This document shows positions 1-8,435 of a stretch of DNA of 64,000 nucleotides, in pieces. The notes below the pieces were generated by a model. It did no database searches. It was not told the origin of the DNA and saw nothing but the letters and a program-made list of their open reading frames with translations. The position numbers and the translations under genes were made by a program. The stretch's first letter is position 1. Each line of letters opens with the position of its first letter. The stretch spans positions 62,001-126,000 of the forward strand of contig JANQNR010000002.1 in assembly GCA_028279475.1 (NCBI GenBank), written 5' to 3'. The DNA is from Rickettsiales bacterium (lineage in GTDB: Bacteria; Pseudomonadota; Alphaproteobacteria; Rickettsiales; UBA998).

Positions 1-1
1 A

Positions 2-922
2 ACGGAAAAACGCTATACTCCGCTGAATCATCTCGAAGGAGTAGAGAAGCATATTGAGGTGGTGGACAGTTCCCTGTCGGAATTCGCCATCCTTGGATTT
101 GAGTATGGCTACAGCCAAGCGGAACCCAATGCACTAACCATTTGGGAAGCGCAGTTCGGCGACTTCGCCAACGGTGCGCAGATCATGATTGATCAGTTTA
201 TTTCTTCTGGGGAGATCAAATGGCTGCGTATGTCCGGATTGGTGATGCTACTGCCGCATGGCTACGAAGGGCAGGGGCCGGAGCATTCTTCGGCACGGCT
301 GGAGCGTTTTCTCCAACTTTGCGGTCAGGATAACATGCAGGTAGTGAATTGCACGACACCAGCCAATTTCTTTCACGTATTGCGCCGCCAGTTGCACCGC
401 AAATTCCGCAAGCCGCTAATAGTGATGACACCGAAATCGCTACTGCGACATAAGCGTGCCGTGTCGTCACTGCAAGAGTTTGCACCGGGCACTTCGTTCA
501 GTAAGGTGTATGACGATCCGTACCCGATTGCGGCGGATAAGGACATTAAGCGGGTGCTGGTGACCAGTGGTAAAGTCTATTATGACCTGTTACAAACGCG
601 GGAAGACCAGCAGATTCTGGATGTCGCTATCCTTCGCATCGAGCAATATTATCCCTTCCCGTATGATGAGCTGAAGCAGGAGTTAGCGCGTTATGGGCAG
701 GCGCAGATTGCCTGGGTACAGGAAGAGCCGAAAAATATGGGAGCCTGGAGTTTCGTTGCCCCCTGTATTGAAGAGGTACTCACCGAGCTGGGACGTGATG
801 GTGACCGTCCCCGTTATATTGGGCGGAAAACGGCGGCATCACCGGCAGCCGGCTACCTGCAAATTCATAACCGGGAACAGGACGCGCTGGTTGCAGAGGC
901 GCTAGGGATTTCAAACGCTTGA
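2..922 (+). CDS. sucA: 2-oxoglutarate dehydrogenase E1 component, C-terminal part (5' end outside window)
   Basis: This is the last ~306 residues of the thiamine-diphosphate E1 subunit of the 2-oxoglutarate dehydrogenase complex (TCA cycle). The reading frame is open from the first base, so the gene is cut by the window edge. The end of the pyrimidine-binding domain is visible in the stretch around ALTIWEAQFGDFANG, followed by LPHGYEGQGPEHSSARLERF, which is typical of SucA. The OxoGdeHyase C-terminal domain follows, with WVQEEPKNMGAW. The usual downstream partner sucB is not present: the next gene is an ArsR regulator on the other strand. lpdA, which encodes the E3 subunit, is about 43 kb away. 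The family call is certain. Confidence 0.95.
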   Translation, partial: TEKRYTPLNHLEGVEKHIEVVDSSLSEFAILGFEYGYSQAEPNALTIWEAQFGDFANGAQIMIDQFISSGEIKWLRMSGLVMLLPHGYEGQGPEHSSARLERFLQLCGQDNMQVVNCTTPANFFHVLRRQLHRKFRKPLIVMTPKSLLRHKRAVSSLQEFAPGTSFSKVYDDPYPIAADKDIKRVLVTSGKVYYDLLQTREDQQILDVAILRIEQYYPFPYDELKQELARYGQAQIAWVQEEPKNMGAWSFVAPCIEEVLTELGRDGDRPRYIGRKTAASPAAGYLQIHNREQDALVAEALGISNA

Positions 923-926
923 TATA

Positions 927-948
927 TATACTCGTTTCCCTTTAAAAT
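927..948. repeat. 22-bp direct repeat, copy 1 (flanks arsR)
   Basis: A 22-bp sequence beginning TATACTCGTTTC and ending TTTAAAAT. It recurs in the same orientation at 1441-1462 with 20 of 22 identical bases. The two copies bracket the arsR gene and its upstream region. Confidence 0.5.
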
Positions 949-949
949 A

Positions 950-977
950 TAGCGCTTCCCATAAATAGGAAACGCTT
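950..977. other. Hairpin downstream of sucA
   Basis: The arms AGCGCTTCC and GGAAACGCT can pair around a short loop (AGCGCTTCCC / AGGAAACGCT with two weak positions). There is no clear T-run, so this may be an RNA 3'-end stabilising hairpin rather than an intrinsic terminator. Confidence 0.35.
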
Positions 978-1033
978 AAGTGGAACTGCGATAGCGTATA
1001 TTATGCCGTATGTCCGAAAATGAAACGCATCGG

Positions 1034-1321
1034 CTATAAATCAAACAATGGTTCCAGTGACGTTAATAATGCGGGAATACGTTTATCCTTAATCGAATAG
1101 AAAATCTGCTGCCCACAGCGCCGGGTGGAAAGCAGCCCTTCCTGTCGCATCCGTGCCAGATGCTGCGACAAAGCCGGTTGCGAGACACCCAATGCTTTTT
1201 CCAATTCCCCAACATTGGCCTCTTGTTTGGCCAGCAGGCACAGAATCTGGAGGCGATTGGCATTAGCAATCAGCTTCAAGAATTGGGCGGCGTCGTTCAC
1301 AGTATGTGTTATAGGGTTCAT
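1034..1321 (-). CDS. ArsR/SmtB-family winged-helix transcriptional regulator
   Basis: A 95-residue protein that is one compact ArsR-type winged helix. The recognition-helix region is GVSQPALSQHLARMRQEGLL and the wing is RRCGQQIFYSI. The closest pattern I recognise is the BigR/SqrR/YgaV subgroup of sulfide- or redox-sensing repressors. It keeps a cysteine at the position of their first sensor cysteine (ILCLLAK, about residue 28). The second sensor cysteine near the C-terminus is missing (LEPLFDL); instead there is a cysteine in the wing at about residue 69. No canonical metal site (CxC) is visible. The gene stands alone between sucA and rne, both convergent or tandem, and sits between two 22-bp direct repeats. 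The ligand is unknown; the family call is secure. Confidence 0.85.
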   Translation of the reverse strand: MNPITHTVNDAAQFLKLIANANRLQILCLLAKQEANVGELEKALGVSQPALSQHLARMRQEGLLSTRRCGQQIFYSIKDKRIPALLTSLEPLFDL

Positions 1322-1440
1322 GAATTATTTCTGCCTGCCCACTATAGCGCGTTGATTATTTATCCGGACACTTCTGAGTCCACGATAAAAAGTCAAACTA
1401 CTATACATGATAACCAGTATTCTCCCCATATTCAATTCTT

Positions 1441-1462
1441 TATACTCGTTTCATTTTAAAAT
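1441..1462. repeat. 22-bp direct repeat, copy 2 (flanks arsR)
   Basis: Second copy of the TATACTCGTTTC...TTTAAAAT motif found at 927-948. The only differences are two adjacent bases in the middle. Confidence 0.5.
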
Positions 1463-1606
1463 TCATGGGGAATTTATAAAATGAAAGGCCAAGTATATCT
1501 TTAAAAACATAGCGAATCTGTGTTTCAAGCTGATAGCCGTTTTTTAACATAAGCATTACTACATAGGGAAGCTCATGCTGAGCTGCTATGGCTGTGGTGT
1601 ATAGGA

Positions 1607-3883
1607 TTACCCGCTGGCGCGCTGCCACCAGCCTCGGCGCTTTTTCTCCGGCGACGGCGTATCTTCCGGTACTTCCACTTCGGGTGTCTCCTCGGCCACG
1701 TTGGAAGCGGGTTTGACCACGTCATCCACTACTTCTTCACTGGTGTCTTTTGCCTTTTTCTCCTTCCTGGAACCGCGTCGTGACTTGCCGGTTTCGCTTT
1801 TCTTGCTTCCTTTACTGCCACGTTTGGATGATTCCTTTGACGGAGCCTCATCGTGTTCCTTCGCATCCGTCACCTGTTCCACTGGTGTTTCTTCCTCGTC
1901 TACCTCTTTGCGGCGCGCCTCTTGAGATGCAGAGGAACGTTGTCGCCCACTACTGCCTCGTCCATTACCACGGCTGCGACGCCCACGCCCTTTGCGAGCA
2001 AAGCCGGATAATGAATCAAAGCGCAATCCTGACTGCCCTTTCAATTGATAATAGGCTCTATCATCCTGCGTATGTAATTCGATGATAATGGTGACCTCAT
2101 GTGCCTCTTCTAGCTGCTTCAATACGTCACGATGCGTGTTGAACAAATCCAGCAACACTGGCTGTGATACGCTGACGGTAATCTCACCGCTTCCATGTTC
2201 GGCAACAAAGCTTTGCAGGTTCCGCATTAACTGTACCACGGTCGACTCCACCAATGTCACCCGGCCATGACCATGGCAATGCGGGCAGGTTTCCGTCGTT
2301 GTCTCAATCAGGCTGGCCCCCATACGTTGCCGTGACAGCTCCAGCAGTCCGAACGTTGAGATATGCCCTACCTGAATGCGGGCACGATCGTTGCGCAGCG
2401 CTTCTTTAAGCGCACGTTCAACATTACGGCGATATTTATGATAGGCCATATCGATAAAGTCGATCACGATTAACCCGCCCAGATTGCGCAGACGCAGTTG
2501 CCGTGCAATTTCCTCGCATGCTTCTAGATTGGTTTTGTAAGCCGTTTCTTCGACATTGCGTTCATTGGTCGAGCGCCCGGAATTCACATCGATGGAAATC
2601 AATGCTTCGGTTGGATTAATCACCACATACCCGCCGGATTTCAATGAAGCGGTGCTGTGGTATAGTTCTGCCAATTGCTGTTCCACCCCATGCTCAGTGA
2701 AAATCGGATTGCTCTCTTTATAACGCTTCACTTTCGGTGCATGTGACGGCATCAGCATTTTCATGAATTCCTTAGCCTGCTTATAGGAATCCTCACCTTC
2801 GACCAGAATCGTCTCAATTTCTGATTCATAATGGTCACGAATCGAACGTTTGATGATGTCGTTTTCCTCATAAACCAGCGCCGGTGCGATGGACGCTAAC
2901 GCATCCTCGCGTATTTGGTTCCACAACTTGATCAGGTACTCATAGTCACGCTTGATCTCCGCACGGGTACGGTCAATTCCAGCCGTACGAATAATTGCGT
3001 TCATTCCACGTAACTGTTTTAATTCCGAGGAAATATCTCGCAGGCGTTTGCGGTCATCGCCATTGGCGATCTTGCGGGAAATACCGCCGGCTTTGTGCGA
3101 ATTCGGCATCAAGACACAGTAACGTCCTGCCAGTGAAATATAGGTGCTGAGTGAAACACCTTTATTGCCACGCTCTTCTTTGACCACCTGCACCAGCAGA
3201 ATCTGACCAGGGCGCACGACTTCCTGAATTTTGTAGCGGCGGGATGATGGACGGCGTGGTTTACGCACCTCTTCTTCCTCTTCCACTGCTTCTACGGCAC
3301 CCCCCTCCTCGTCAATGAGGTCGGCATCCGTTTCCGTGTCACCCTCTTCGCTGGCAATCACGCGCTCTACTTCGTTGGCTAGTGCCTGGGTGGTTCCCTG
3401 CTCTTTATCCTCATCCGCGTCGGCTTCAGGCGTCACGGCCTCTTCATTTTCGTTCTTCTTTGCAGTGACTTTTCGGCGCCCTCGCCGCTTCACCCCTGCT
3501 TTTTTAGAACGGTTAGAAGATTTTGCTTTTTTATCCGATGGTTCGGATGACTCTTCGCCTTCTTCACCATCCTGTGCTTCTTCCTCTTCCCGCGCTTCCG
3601 CTTCCGCTTCCTCTAGCAAACGTTTGCGGTCTTCCACCGGAATCTGATAATAATCGGGATGGATTTCGGAAAATGATAAAAACCCGTGTTTGTTGCCGCC
3701 ATATTCGACAAACGCAGCCTGCAAGGATGGCTCAACCCGGGTCACTTTACCCAGGAAAATATTCCCTTTGATCTGTTTTTTGGATTTGGAAACGAAGTCG
3801 AAATGGTCAACGTCACCACTTTCCGTGATGACCACGCGGGTTTCTTCAGCGTCTGCCGCATCTATAAGCATCATTCGTGTCAT
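1607..3883 (-). CDS. rne: Ribonuclease E/G
   Basis: A 758-residue endoribonuclease of the RNase E type, which processes rRNA and tRNA precursors and starts mRNA decay. The start MTRMMLIDAADAEETRV is the classic N-terminus and has an upstream GAGGAGATAG ribosome site. The S1 domain begins at about residue 35 and is interrupted by a strongly acidic and basic low-complexity insertion (roughly residues 85-215), as in other alphaproteobacterial RNase E proteins. The catalytic aspartates lie in ALISIDVNSGRS and LIVIDFIDM. The zinc-link CPHCHGHG that joins dimers is present. The C-terminal ~180 residues are a charged Lys/Arg/Glu-rich tail, presumably an RNA and degradosome-partner binding scaffold. 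A 441-nt gene-free leader precedes it. Confidence 0.97.
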   Translation of the reverse strand: MTRMMLIDAADAEETRVVITESGDVDHFDFVSKSKKQIKGNIFLGKVTRVEPSLQAAFVEYGGNKHGFLSFSEIHPDYYQIPVEDRKRLLEEAEAEAREEEEAQDGEEGEESSEPSDKKAKSSNRSKKAGVKRRGRRKVTAKKNENEEAVTPEADADEDKEQGTTQALANEVERVIASEEGDTETDADLIDEEGGAVEAVEEEEEVRKPRRPSSRRYKIQEVVRPGQILLVQVVKEERGNKGVSLSTYISLAGRYCVLMPNSHKAGGISRKIANGDDRKRLRDISSELKQLRGMNAIIRTAGIDRTRAEIKRDYEYLIKLWNQIREDALASIAPALVYEENDIIKRSIRDHYESEIETILVEGEDSYKQAKEFMKMLMPSHAPKVKRYKESNPIFTEHGVEQQLAELYHSTASLKSGGYVVINPTEALISIDVNSGRSTNERNVEETAYKTNLEACEEIARQLRLRNLGGLIVIDFIDMAYHKYRRNVERALKEALRNDRARIQVGHISTFGLLELSRQRMGASLIETTTETCPHCHGHGRVTLVESTVVQLMRNLQSFVAEHGSGEITVSVSQPVLLDLFNTHRDVLKQLEEAHEVTIIIELHTQDDRAYYQLKGQSGLRFDSLSGFARKGRGRRSRGNGRGSSGRQRSSASQEARRKEVDEEETPVEQVTDAKEHDEAPSKESSKRGSKGSKKSETGKSRRGSRKEKKAKDTSEEVVDDVVKPASNVAEETPEVEVPEDTPSPEKKRRGWWQRASG

Positions 3884-4324
3884 GATTCTATCTCCTCGTA
3901 TGTGCCTGAGGAGGGAATCGCCACATCATTGGCCTTGCTGGAAGGATCACTTCCAAGCAAGAACTATGCGTGTTTAACGCATCATTATCTGTAGGCGAGT
4001 CGTACCCACGTCTCAAGCAATCATGGTTGTGTTGTTTGAAACGTTAGGCCTGTACCTCTGAGCGGCTGGTTGCCGTCATGGTCAGTGGCTGAATAAAAAT
4101 AAAATGGGGGGCATGGATCGTATACATGTTGGTATCCTTTTTTTTTAAAAGTATCTTTGTTCTGATGCTCCGGTGTTTCGCATTGAAATTAGCGCGCCAC
4201 GCCGGGGTATTCGGTGCTGATATGTGTTTTCAGTGCCTTCACTGTAAACGCATTATAGTAAATAGATTACTAAAGGATCATGATTGTTTGAGTCAATGAT
4301 TTCTTTGACCTAAAGTCACCACAT
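3884..4324 (-). other. Long 5' leader/intergenic region between rne and amiC
   Basis: No convincing gene is present in these 441 bases. The region lies between the divergent rne and amiC starts. E. coli rne has a ~360-nt autoregulatory leader, so part of this stretch may play the same role; that is inference from family knowledge and size. An A/T-rich stretch with a nine-T run lies around 4139-4147. Confidence 0.35.
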
Positions 4325-5524
4325 ATGTGTGTATATCGTTATATTTTTGCTACTTGGCTTCTGTTAATCTGCCTGTGGTCTGCTTCAGTATGGGCAAACA
4401 CATCGGTACTGAGTGTCACTTACAAGCAGGAAGTGGCGAATGAATACCTGGTGATCTACAGCAACCAGCCGCTGGTCCATCAACAGGTCTTTGCTCTGGA
4501 GAACCCATCACGATTGGTGTTGGATGTGGCACGTGTCGGCAATCATGATCTGACCATTCCCGTGCCGCCAAAAGGAACGATTGCACGCAGTATACGCTTC
4601 GGGCATTTCACCCCGGAAACGTCGCGCTTCGTCGTGGAGCTGGCAGACACTATCACCTCTTACGACGTGCATCAATTCGCCGCGGCAAAAGGACAACCCC
4701 ACCGGCTGGTATTACGCATGAAACCAGGGAAGCGCTTCACTGAGCGTGCCGTCGTCAGCCAGCAAGAGGCCGAGAATGCCGGCTTTATCCCTACCCCGGT
4801 GGACAAACCGTTTTTCTCTCCGGCGCAACAGCATAAACCGTTGGTCGTGATTGATGCCGGCCATGGCGGCAAAGACCCCGGTGCCATTGGCCGTGACAAG
4901 ACACTGGAAAAGGACGTGACGCTGCGCTATGCACTGGCGCTGCGCCGCGCCTTGCTGCGCACCGGGCAATATAATGTTGCTATGACCCGCAGTGACGATC
5001 GCTTTATTTTCCTGCATGAACGGGTACGCATGGCACGCAATGCCGGTGGTGACCTGTTCATTTCCCTGCATGCCGATAGTGCTCCGCAACGCTCGGCGCG
5101 GGGTATTTCGGTCTATACCGTATCGGAAAAAGCCTCAGACAAAGAAGCGGCAACGTTAGCAAAGAAAGAAAATGAAGCCGATCGTATTGGCGGGATCAAA
5201 TTTGCCGAGGATCATCCGGAGGTCGCGGATATTCTCATCGACCTGGCCTCGCGCGATGCTCGCATTAAAGCCACCGATTTCTCTCAGGCGCTGGTGAAAC
5301 AGTTCCGTACTGTCGGGTTGAAGCTGTTGAAAAACCCGAACCGCTATGCCGGGTTTCGCGTACTTAAGGCACCGGACATTCCCTCGGTATTGGTGGAGAT
5401 GGGCTTCCTTTCTAATCGGGTGGATGAGGGTGAGCTAAAGACTCGCCGCTACCGCGATACACTGATTCAGGCAATGGTACGCGGGGTGGATGACTATTTC
5501 ACCGCCCATCCGGTGGAGCGTTGA
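4325..5524 (+). CDS. amiC: N-acetylmuramoyl-L-alanine amidase (AmiC-like, periplasmic)
   Basis: A 399-residue zinc amidase that cleaves the lactyl-amide bond between MurNAc and stem peptide, used for daughter-cell separation. It has an N-terminal signal peptide (hydrophobic run ending in SASVWA). An AMIN domain that targets septal peptidoglycan spans about residues 30-140. The Amidase_3 catalytic domain covers about 170-395. Zinc ligands are visible in VIDAGHGGKDPGA, in an E around TLEKDV, and in FISLHADS; the catalytic Glu is in VLVEMGFLSN. In many alphaproteobacteria this gene lies next to rne, as here, usually followed by mrcA. Here the next element is a palindromic repeat and a tiny membrane protein instead. 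Confidence 0.93.
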   Translation: MCVYRYIFATWLLLICLWSASVWANTSVLSVTYKQEVANEYLVIYSNQPLVHQQVFALENPSRLVLDVARVGNHDLTIPVPPKGTIARSIRFGHFTPETSRFVVELADTITSYDVHQFAAAKGQPHRLVLRMKPGKRFTERAVVSQQEAENAGFIPTPVDKPFFSPAQQHKPLVVIDAGHGGKDPGAIGRDKTLEKDVTLRYALALRRALLRTGQYNVAMTRSDDRFIFLHERVRMARNAGGDLFISLHADSAPQRSARGISVYTVSEKASDKEAATLAKKENEADRIGGIKFAEDHPEVADILIDLASRDARIKATDFSQALVKQFRTVGLKLLKNPNRYAGFRVLKAPDIPSVLVEMGFLSNRVDEGELKTRRYRDTLIQAMVRGVDDYFTAHPVER

Positions 5525-5547
5525 GAACCCACTTCATAATCTCCTGT

Positions 5548-5690
5548 CTATGGTCTGCAAATACCAATTTTCTGCGCTTTCCCCCTTCGCCCTTCGGGCT
5601 ACGGTGGACACGCCGCTTTCAAGGCCTGCCCGCCGAAGCCTGCTTGCAGGCGTAGGTGGGTTCTCGAAAATGGGCATTTTCGCCTCATAG
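5548..5690. repeat. Palindromic repeat element C
   Basis: A ~143-bp imperfect inverted repeat. The outer arm (CTATGGTCTGCAAATACCAATTTTC) pairs imperfectly with GAAAATGGGCATTTTCGCCTCATAG. The arms resemble those of elements at 41133-41251 and 59030-59174, including the GCGAAAATG/CATTTTCGC core. The centre differs: it holds nested inverted repeats such as CGCCCTTCGGGC and CCTGCTTGCAGG. An open frame through it is a product of the repeat and is not called as a gene. Confidence 0.6.
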
Positions 5691-5786
5691 CCAAAAGATT
5701 CTAAAGCAAGTTCTGAGGGTGGTTCCTTGACAGATTAACCAAGGTAAATTATAGTAATGGTTCGTTTAGTATTGGGCTAAAGAGCT

Positions 5787-6011
5787 ATGGAAATTACAAT
5801 TATTCTCCAGATAGCGCTGGGGCTAATAATGTATTTTTTTAGCATGGCGGTATTGATGCCATGGGTAAGGGAAGTAGCTATTGTTTGGTCGGTGGCCCTT
5901 TTTGGAGTTCTCGTCTTACAGCACAGTCCCGCCTTTTGGGGGCTACTGGGAGGCGGCTTTCTTGCCGCACTCTGCCGGATTGCTACCTACAACTCCAAAC
6001 CACGCTCCTGA
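5787..6011 (+). CDS. Small hypothetical membrane protein (74 aa)
   Basis: A 74-residue protein with two or three hydrophobic segments (around residues 5-24, 28-45 and 48-63), ending in a short polar tail. I do not recognise the family. A weak purine-rich site (AAAGAG) precedes the ATG at normal spacing. A hairpin with a T-run lies at its 3' end, which supports a separate transcription unit. It is convergent with the winged-helix gene that follows. No function can be assigned. Confidence 0.45.
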   Translation: MEITIILQIALGLIMYFFSMAVLMPWVREVAIVWSVALFGVLVLQHSPAFWGLLGGGFLAALCRIATYNSKPRS

Positions 6012-6033
6012 ATTTCGGGGGCGCTTTTTTTCA
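6007..6033 (+). terminator. Probable intrinsic terminator after the 74-aa gene
   Basis: A short stem GCTCC/GGGGC (one G-T pair) overlapping the stop codon, followed by GC and seven T residues. Weak stem but a good T-tract. Confidence 0.4.
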
Positions 6034-6600
6034 ACTACTTGATTGTATCCGATAACACCCCTGCTCCACCTGAATTTCCGGCACATCCGCGCCCGGCAAC
6101 CCTGCCAACTTCTGCCGCAGACGGTAGAGCGTCGATTCAAACGTCCGGGTCTGGGTGTCAGGATGATACCCCCAAATACGCGCCAACAACGCCTCCCGGT
6201 CAATTCCCTCTGCCCCGCCGGTCATAATCGCCTCCAGCAACGCACATTCCTTTTCTGTCAGACTCAATAGGACTTCGCCATTCTCCGTATTCACGACCAC
6301 ACGGCGCAACCCGTCCAGCTGTAACGTTGGTGTCAGGTGCAGCGGAGTCGCAGATGTTGCCTGTCCGGTAGACGCCAGTTGCTGTTCCACAGCTCGCCCC
6401 AGCGTATGCAGCGCCAGTGGCATAGCATAGCGCGCCTGACAGGTCTCCCCAGCATAGAGCGCAAAGCACCCATCCTCCTCCCTCAATATATGACTAGCAT
6501 CGGTGACGCCGGCGAGCGTGATTCTGTTCAATTCACCATATTGCCGCAACGTCGTGGCGATCTCCGCATCCTCTATGTCCAATGCCAATGAAGGGGACAT
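6031..6600 (-). CDS. OmpR/PhoB-type winged-helix regulator without a clear receiver domain
   Basis: A 189-residue protein. The C-terminal ~95 residues form a Trans_reg_C (OmpR/PhoB) winged helix: LTEKECALLEAIM, then REALLARIWGY and TFESTLYRLRQKL as recognition helix, ending in a wing with GCYRI. The N-terminal ~80 residues are short for a receiver domain and lack the acidic pocket and phospho-acceptor Asp pattern, so phosphorylation by a kinase is unlikely. It is the last gene of a minus-strand operon with the TAXI receptor (14 bp upstream) and a membrane protein. It might respond to the same signal, but nothing in the sequence shows which. Confidence 0.75.
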   Translation of the reverse strand: MSPSLALDIEDAEIATTLRQYGELNRITLAGVTDASHILREEDGCFALYAGETCQARYAMPLALHTLGRAVEQQLASTGQATSATPLHLTPTLQLDGLRRVVVNTENGEVLLSLTEKECALLEAIMTGGAEGIDREALLARIWGYHPDTQTRTFESTLYRLRQKLAGLPGADVPEIQVEQGCYRIQSSS

Positions 6601-6614
6601 GGTACCATCACCAC

Positions 6615-7661
6615 CTATTTCTTGCCGTGCTTAACAATATCAAGCAAATCCTTGGTCAACGCTTCTTTGTATTTCGGACGATCGCCCGGGATAAAGCGCT
6701 TACCGTCCCATACACATGGATTACGTTCCCACAATGTCACGTCCCGGTACAGGCTAACTTCCTGCCATTTTGGATGACCGGATTCACGGAGTCCGTCAAT
6801 ATTCTGTTGAATCGCCTTGCTGACATCCTGTAAGGCCTTACAATGCTTGCCGTCCGGATTCTGCTTCTTGGCATTATCATAGGATACCAGCACTGCCGTT
6901 ACCTTTGCCGTTAAAATCGTTTTATCGACAAATGGATAATCGCCTGGCTCAATGCGTGTCGGCAGATATTCGGCATACACACGCTGGTCGTCAATCGGTA
7001 CAAAATGTACCTGTTCCAATAATTTTGCTTTCTCTTTGTCCTTGTCATCCTTGAGCGCTGCCAGGTTCGTAAACAGTGGCACTGGCTTCCCGCCAACAAA
7101 TATCATGGCATCCGCCTCGCCGGAAATCACGGCAACCACGCCCTCTGCTGGCGTCAGGTGGAGCAACTCTCCGGCAGAAATCTGCGACAGCGCCATGATG
7201 TTGATTGCGGTCAGCATATTGCCACTACCTTGCTTGCCGACGACCACGCGCTTGCCTTGTAAATCCCTCAGCCCATTAATGCTCTTATTTGCCAGAATAT
7301 GGACTTCTTCTTCATAAAACGGGAACACCAGCGACAGGCGATCCGCCACTTTCTGCGTATTCGGATTGCTGGAACGCTTGATAAATCCAAGAATATCCGA
7401 TTGTACGATACCGAGCGCAATATCACCCTTACCATCGACAATCCGTTTGATGTTATCAATCGAACCATGGCTCTTGAGCACTTGCACCGGCTGTTCATAC
7501 TTGGTCGCCACTTCGGCAATATTATGGCCGAACTGGATATAGGTACCGGTTTCCGGTCCCGTGACCAGTTTGACCGGTGCCGCGGCAATCGCCGTATGGG
7601 CGCAGGCGGCCAGCACTAATAGCCATGCAAAATGCCAGATTTTTTTGGGTGTCATCATCAT
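6615..7661 (-). CDS. TAXI-family TRAP transporter solute receptor (periplasmic)
   Basis: A 348-residue secreted binding protein. The signal peptide ends around HTAIAAAPV, and the mature part begins KLVTGPETGTYIQFGHNIA, the typical TAXI N-terminus. Further family hallmarks are QSDILGF, KRVVVGKQGSGN and EADAMIFVGGKPV. TAXI receptors bind organic acids or amino acids for tripartite transporters. No TRAP membrane subunit (DctM-like) is encoded nearby, so this is an orphan receptor, possibly a sensor input or a partner of a distant permease. It lies 9 bp downstream of a single-pass membrane protein and 14 bp upstream of a winged-helix regulator. The start has a GAGGAGATG ribosome site. Confidence 0.9.
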   Translation of the reverse strand: MMMTPKKIWHFAWLLVLAACAHTAIAAAPVKLVTGPETGTYIQFGHNIAEVATKYEQPVQVLKSHGSIDNIKRIVDGKGDIALGIVQSDILGFIKRSSNPNTQKVADRLSLVFPFYEEEVHILANKSINGLRDLQGKRVVVGKQGSGNMLTAINIMALSQISAGELLHLTPAEGVVAVISGEADAMIFVGGKPVPLFTNLAALKDDKDKEKAKLLEQVHFVPIDDQRVYAEYLPTRIEPGDYPFVDKTILTAKVTAVLVSYDNAKKQNPDGKHCKALQDVSKAIQQNIDGLRESGHPKWQEVSLYRDVTLWERNPCVWDGKRFIPGDRPKYKEALTKDLLDIVKHGKK

Positions 7662-7670
7662 CTCCTCGGT

Positions 7671-8297
7671 TTATTCGTCTTGGGTAGTGGGTGCAGGACG
7701 TTCCATAGATGGAGGTTGTACGTCCGGGTTAATATAGGTCTCATAGTCGTCATCCTGTGCAGTTTTTGGCGGTGACAGATTCGGTGCTCCGCCACGCAGT
7801 TGCTGCAAGAGATTTTCGCGATCATCTTCGGTAATTACAATCACGCGACGTCCTGGCAAGGTGCCCAGCAATTCCGTGGCAGGAAATTCCATCAATCCAT
7901 CCCGTGAGGGTAAACCGGCAATGCCGTGTGATGGTGGCGTTCCCAATTGTGATGGTTCAAACACGACCGTTGCTTCGTCCAGTAATTGCCGCTCCAGCCA
8001 TTCCGGTCGAAACGCTACGATCAGCAACAAGTTGACGATCAGAAACACGGCCAGGCAGGCGACGGCAAATCCTGGCGTCCAGCGCAAACGGGCTGCAGGA
8101 ATAGAAGGTGCCGTTTTACCTTCCCCTTTCAGTGTCGCCGCATAGGCATGCACGGGATGATTTGTAGATGTCGACGTTTCCTCTACTCCCTGAGTCGCCG
8201 GTGATTTCGACATCCGCATGCGGCCAAAATCCGATGGAAATGCACTGACCTTTGGCAGAACGATCGGGGCAGAATTTCCTGTATGTGAGACGGACAT
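7671..8297 (-). CDS. Hypothetical single-pass membrane protein
   Basis: A 208-residue protein that I do not recognise. It has a polar ~85-residue N-terminal part, one strong transmembrane helix (FAVACLAVFLIVNLLLIVAF, about residues 72-95) and a ~110-residue Pro- and acid-rich C-terminal part. No signal peptide is visible, so the topology is probably N-in with the C-terminal part in the periplasm. It is the first gene of the operon with the TAXI receptor and the winged-helix regulator, which suggests a shared signalling or uptake task. That is inference from context only. Confidence 0.7.
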   Translation of the reverse strand: MSVSHTGNSAPIVLPKVSAFPSDFGRMRMSKSPATQGVEETSTSTNHPVHAYAATLKGEGKTAPSIPAARLRWTPGFAVACLAVFLIVNLLLIVAFRPEWLERQLLDEATVVFEPSQLGTPPSHGIAGLPSRDGLMEFPATELLGTLPGRRVIVITEDDRENLLQQLRGGAPNLSPPKTAQDDDYETYINPDVQPPSMERPAPTTQDE

Positions 8298-8435
8298 GAG
8301 CGATTCTTTCTTGTTCCTTTACCAGTATCATAATCATGTGATGCCAGCAAATGCGCTATTACCACTGGTTAACCTGTTTTCAATAGCGTGAAGCTTCGGT
8401 AAAGTCCAGCCTGTGGTTAACGGTTCTTTAAATTG

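Noticed and set aside
5490-5690. 66-codon open frame downstream of amiC
   Set aside because: It overlaps the amiC end and runs through palindromic element C; the predicted peptide reflects the repeat.
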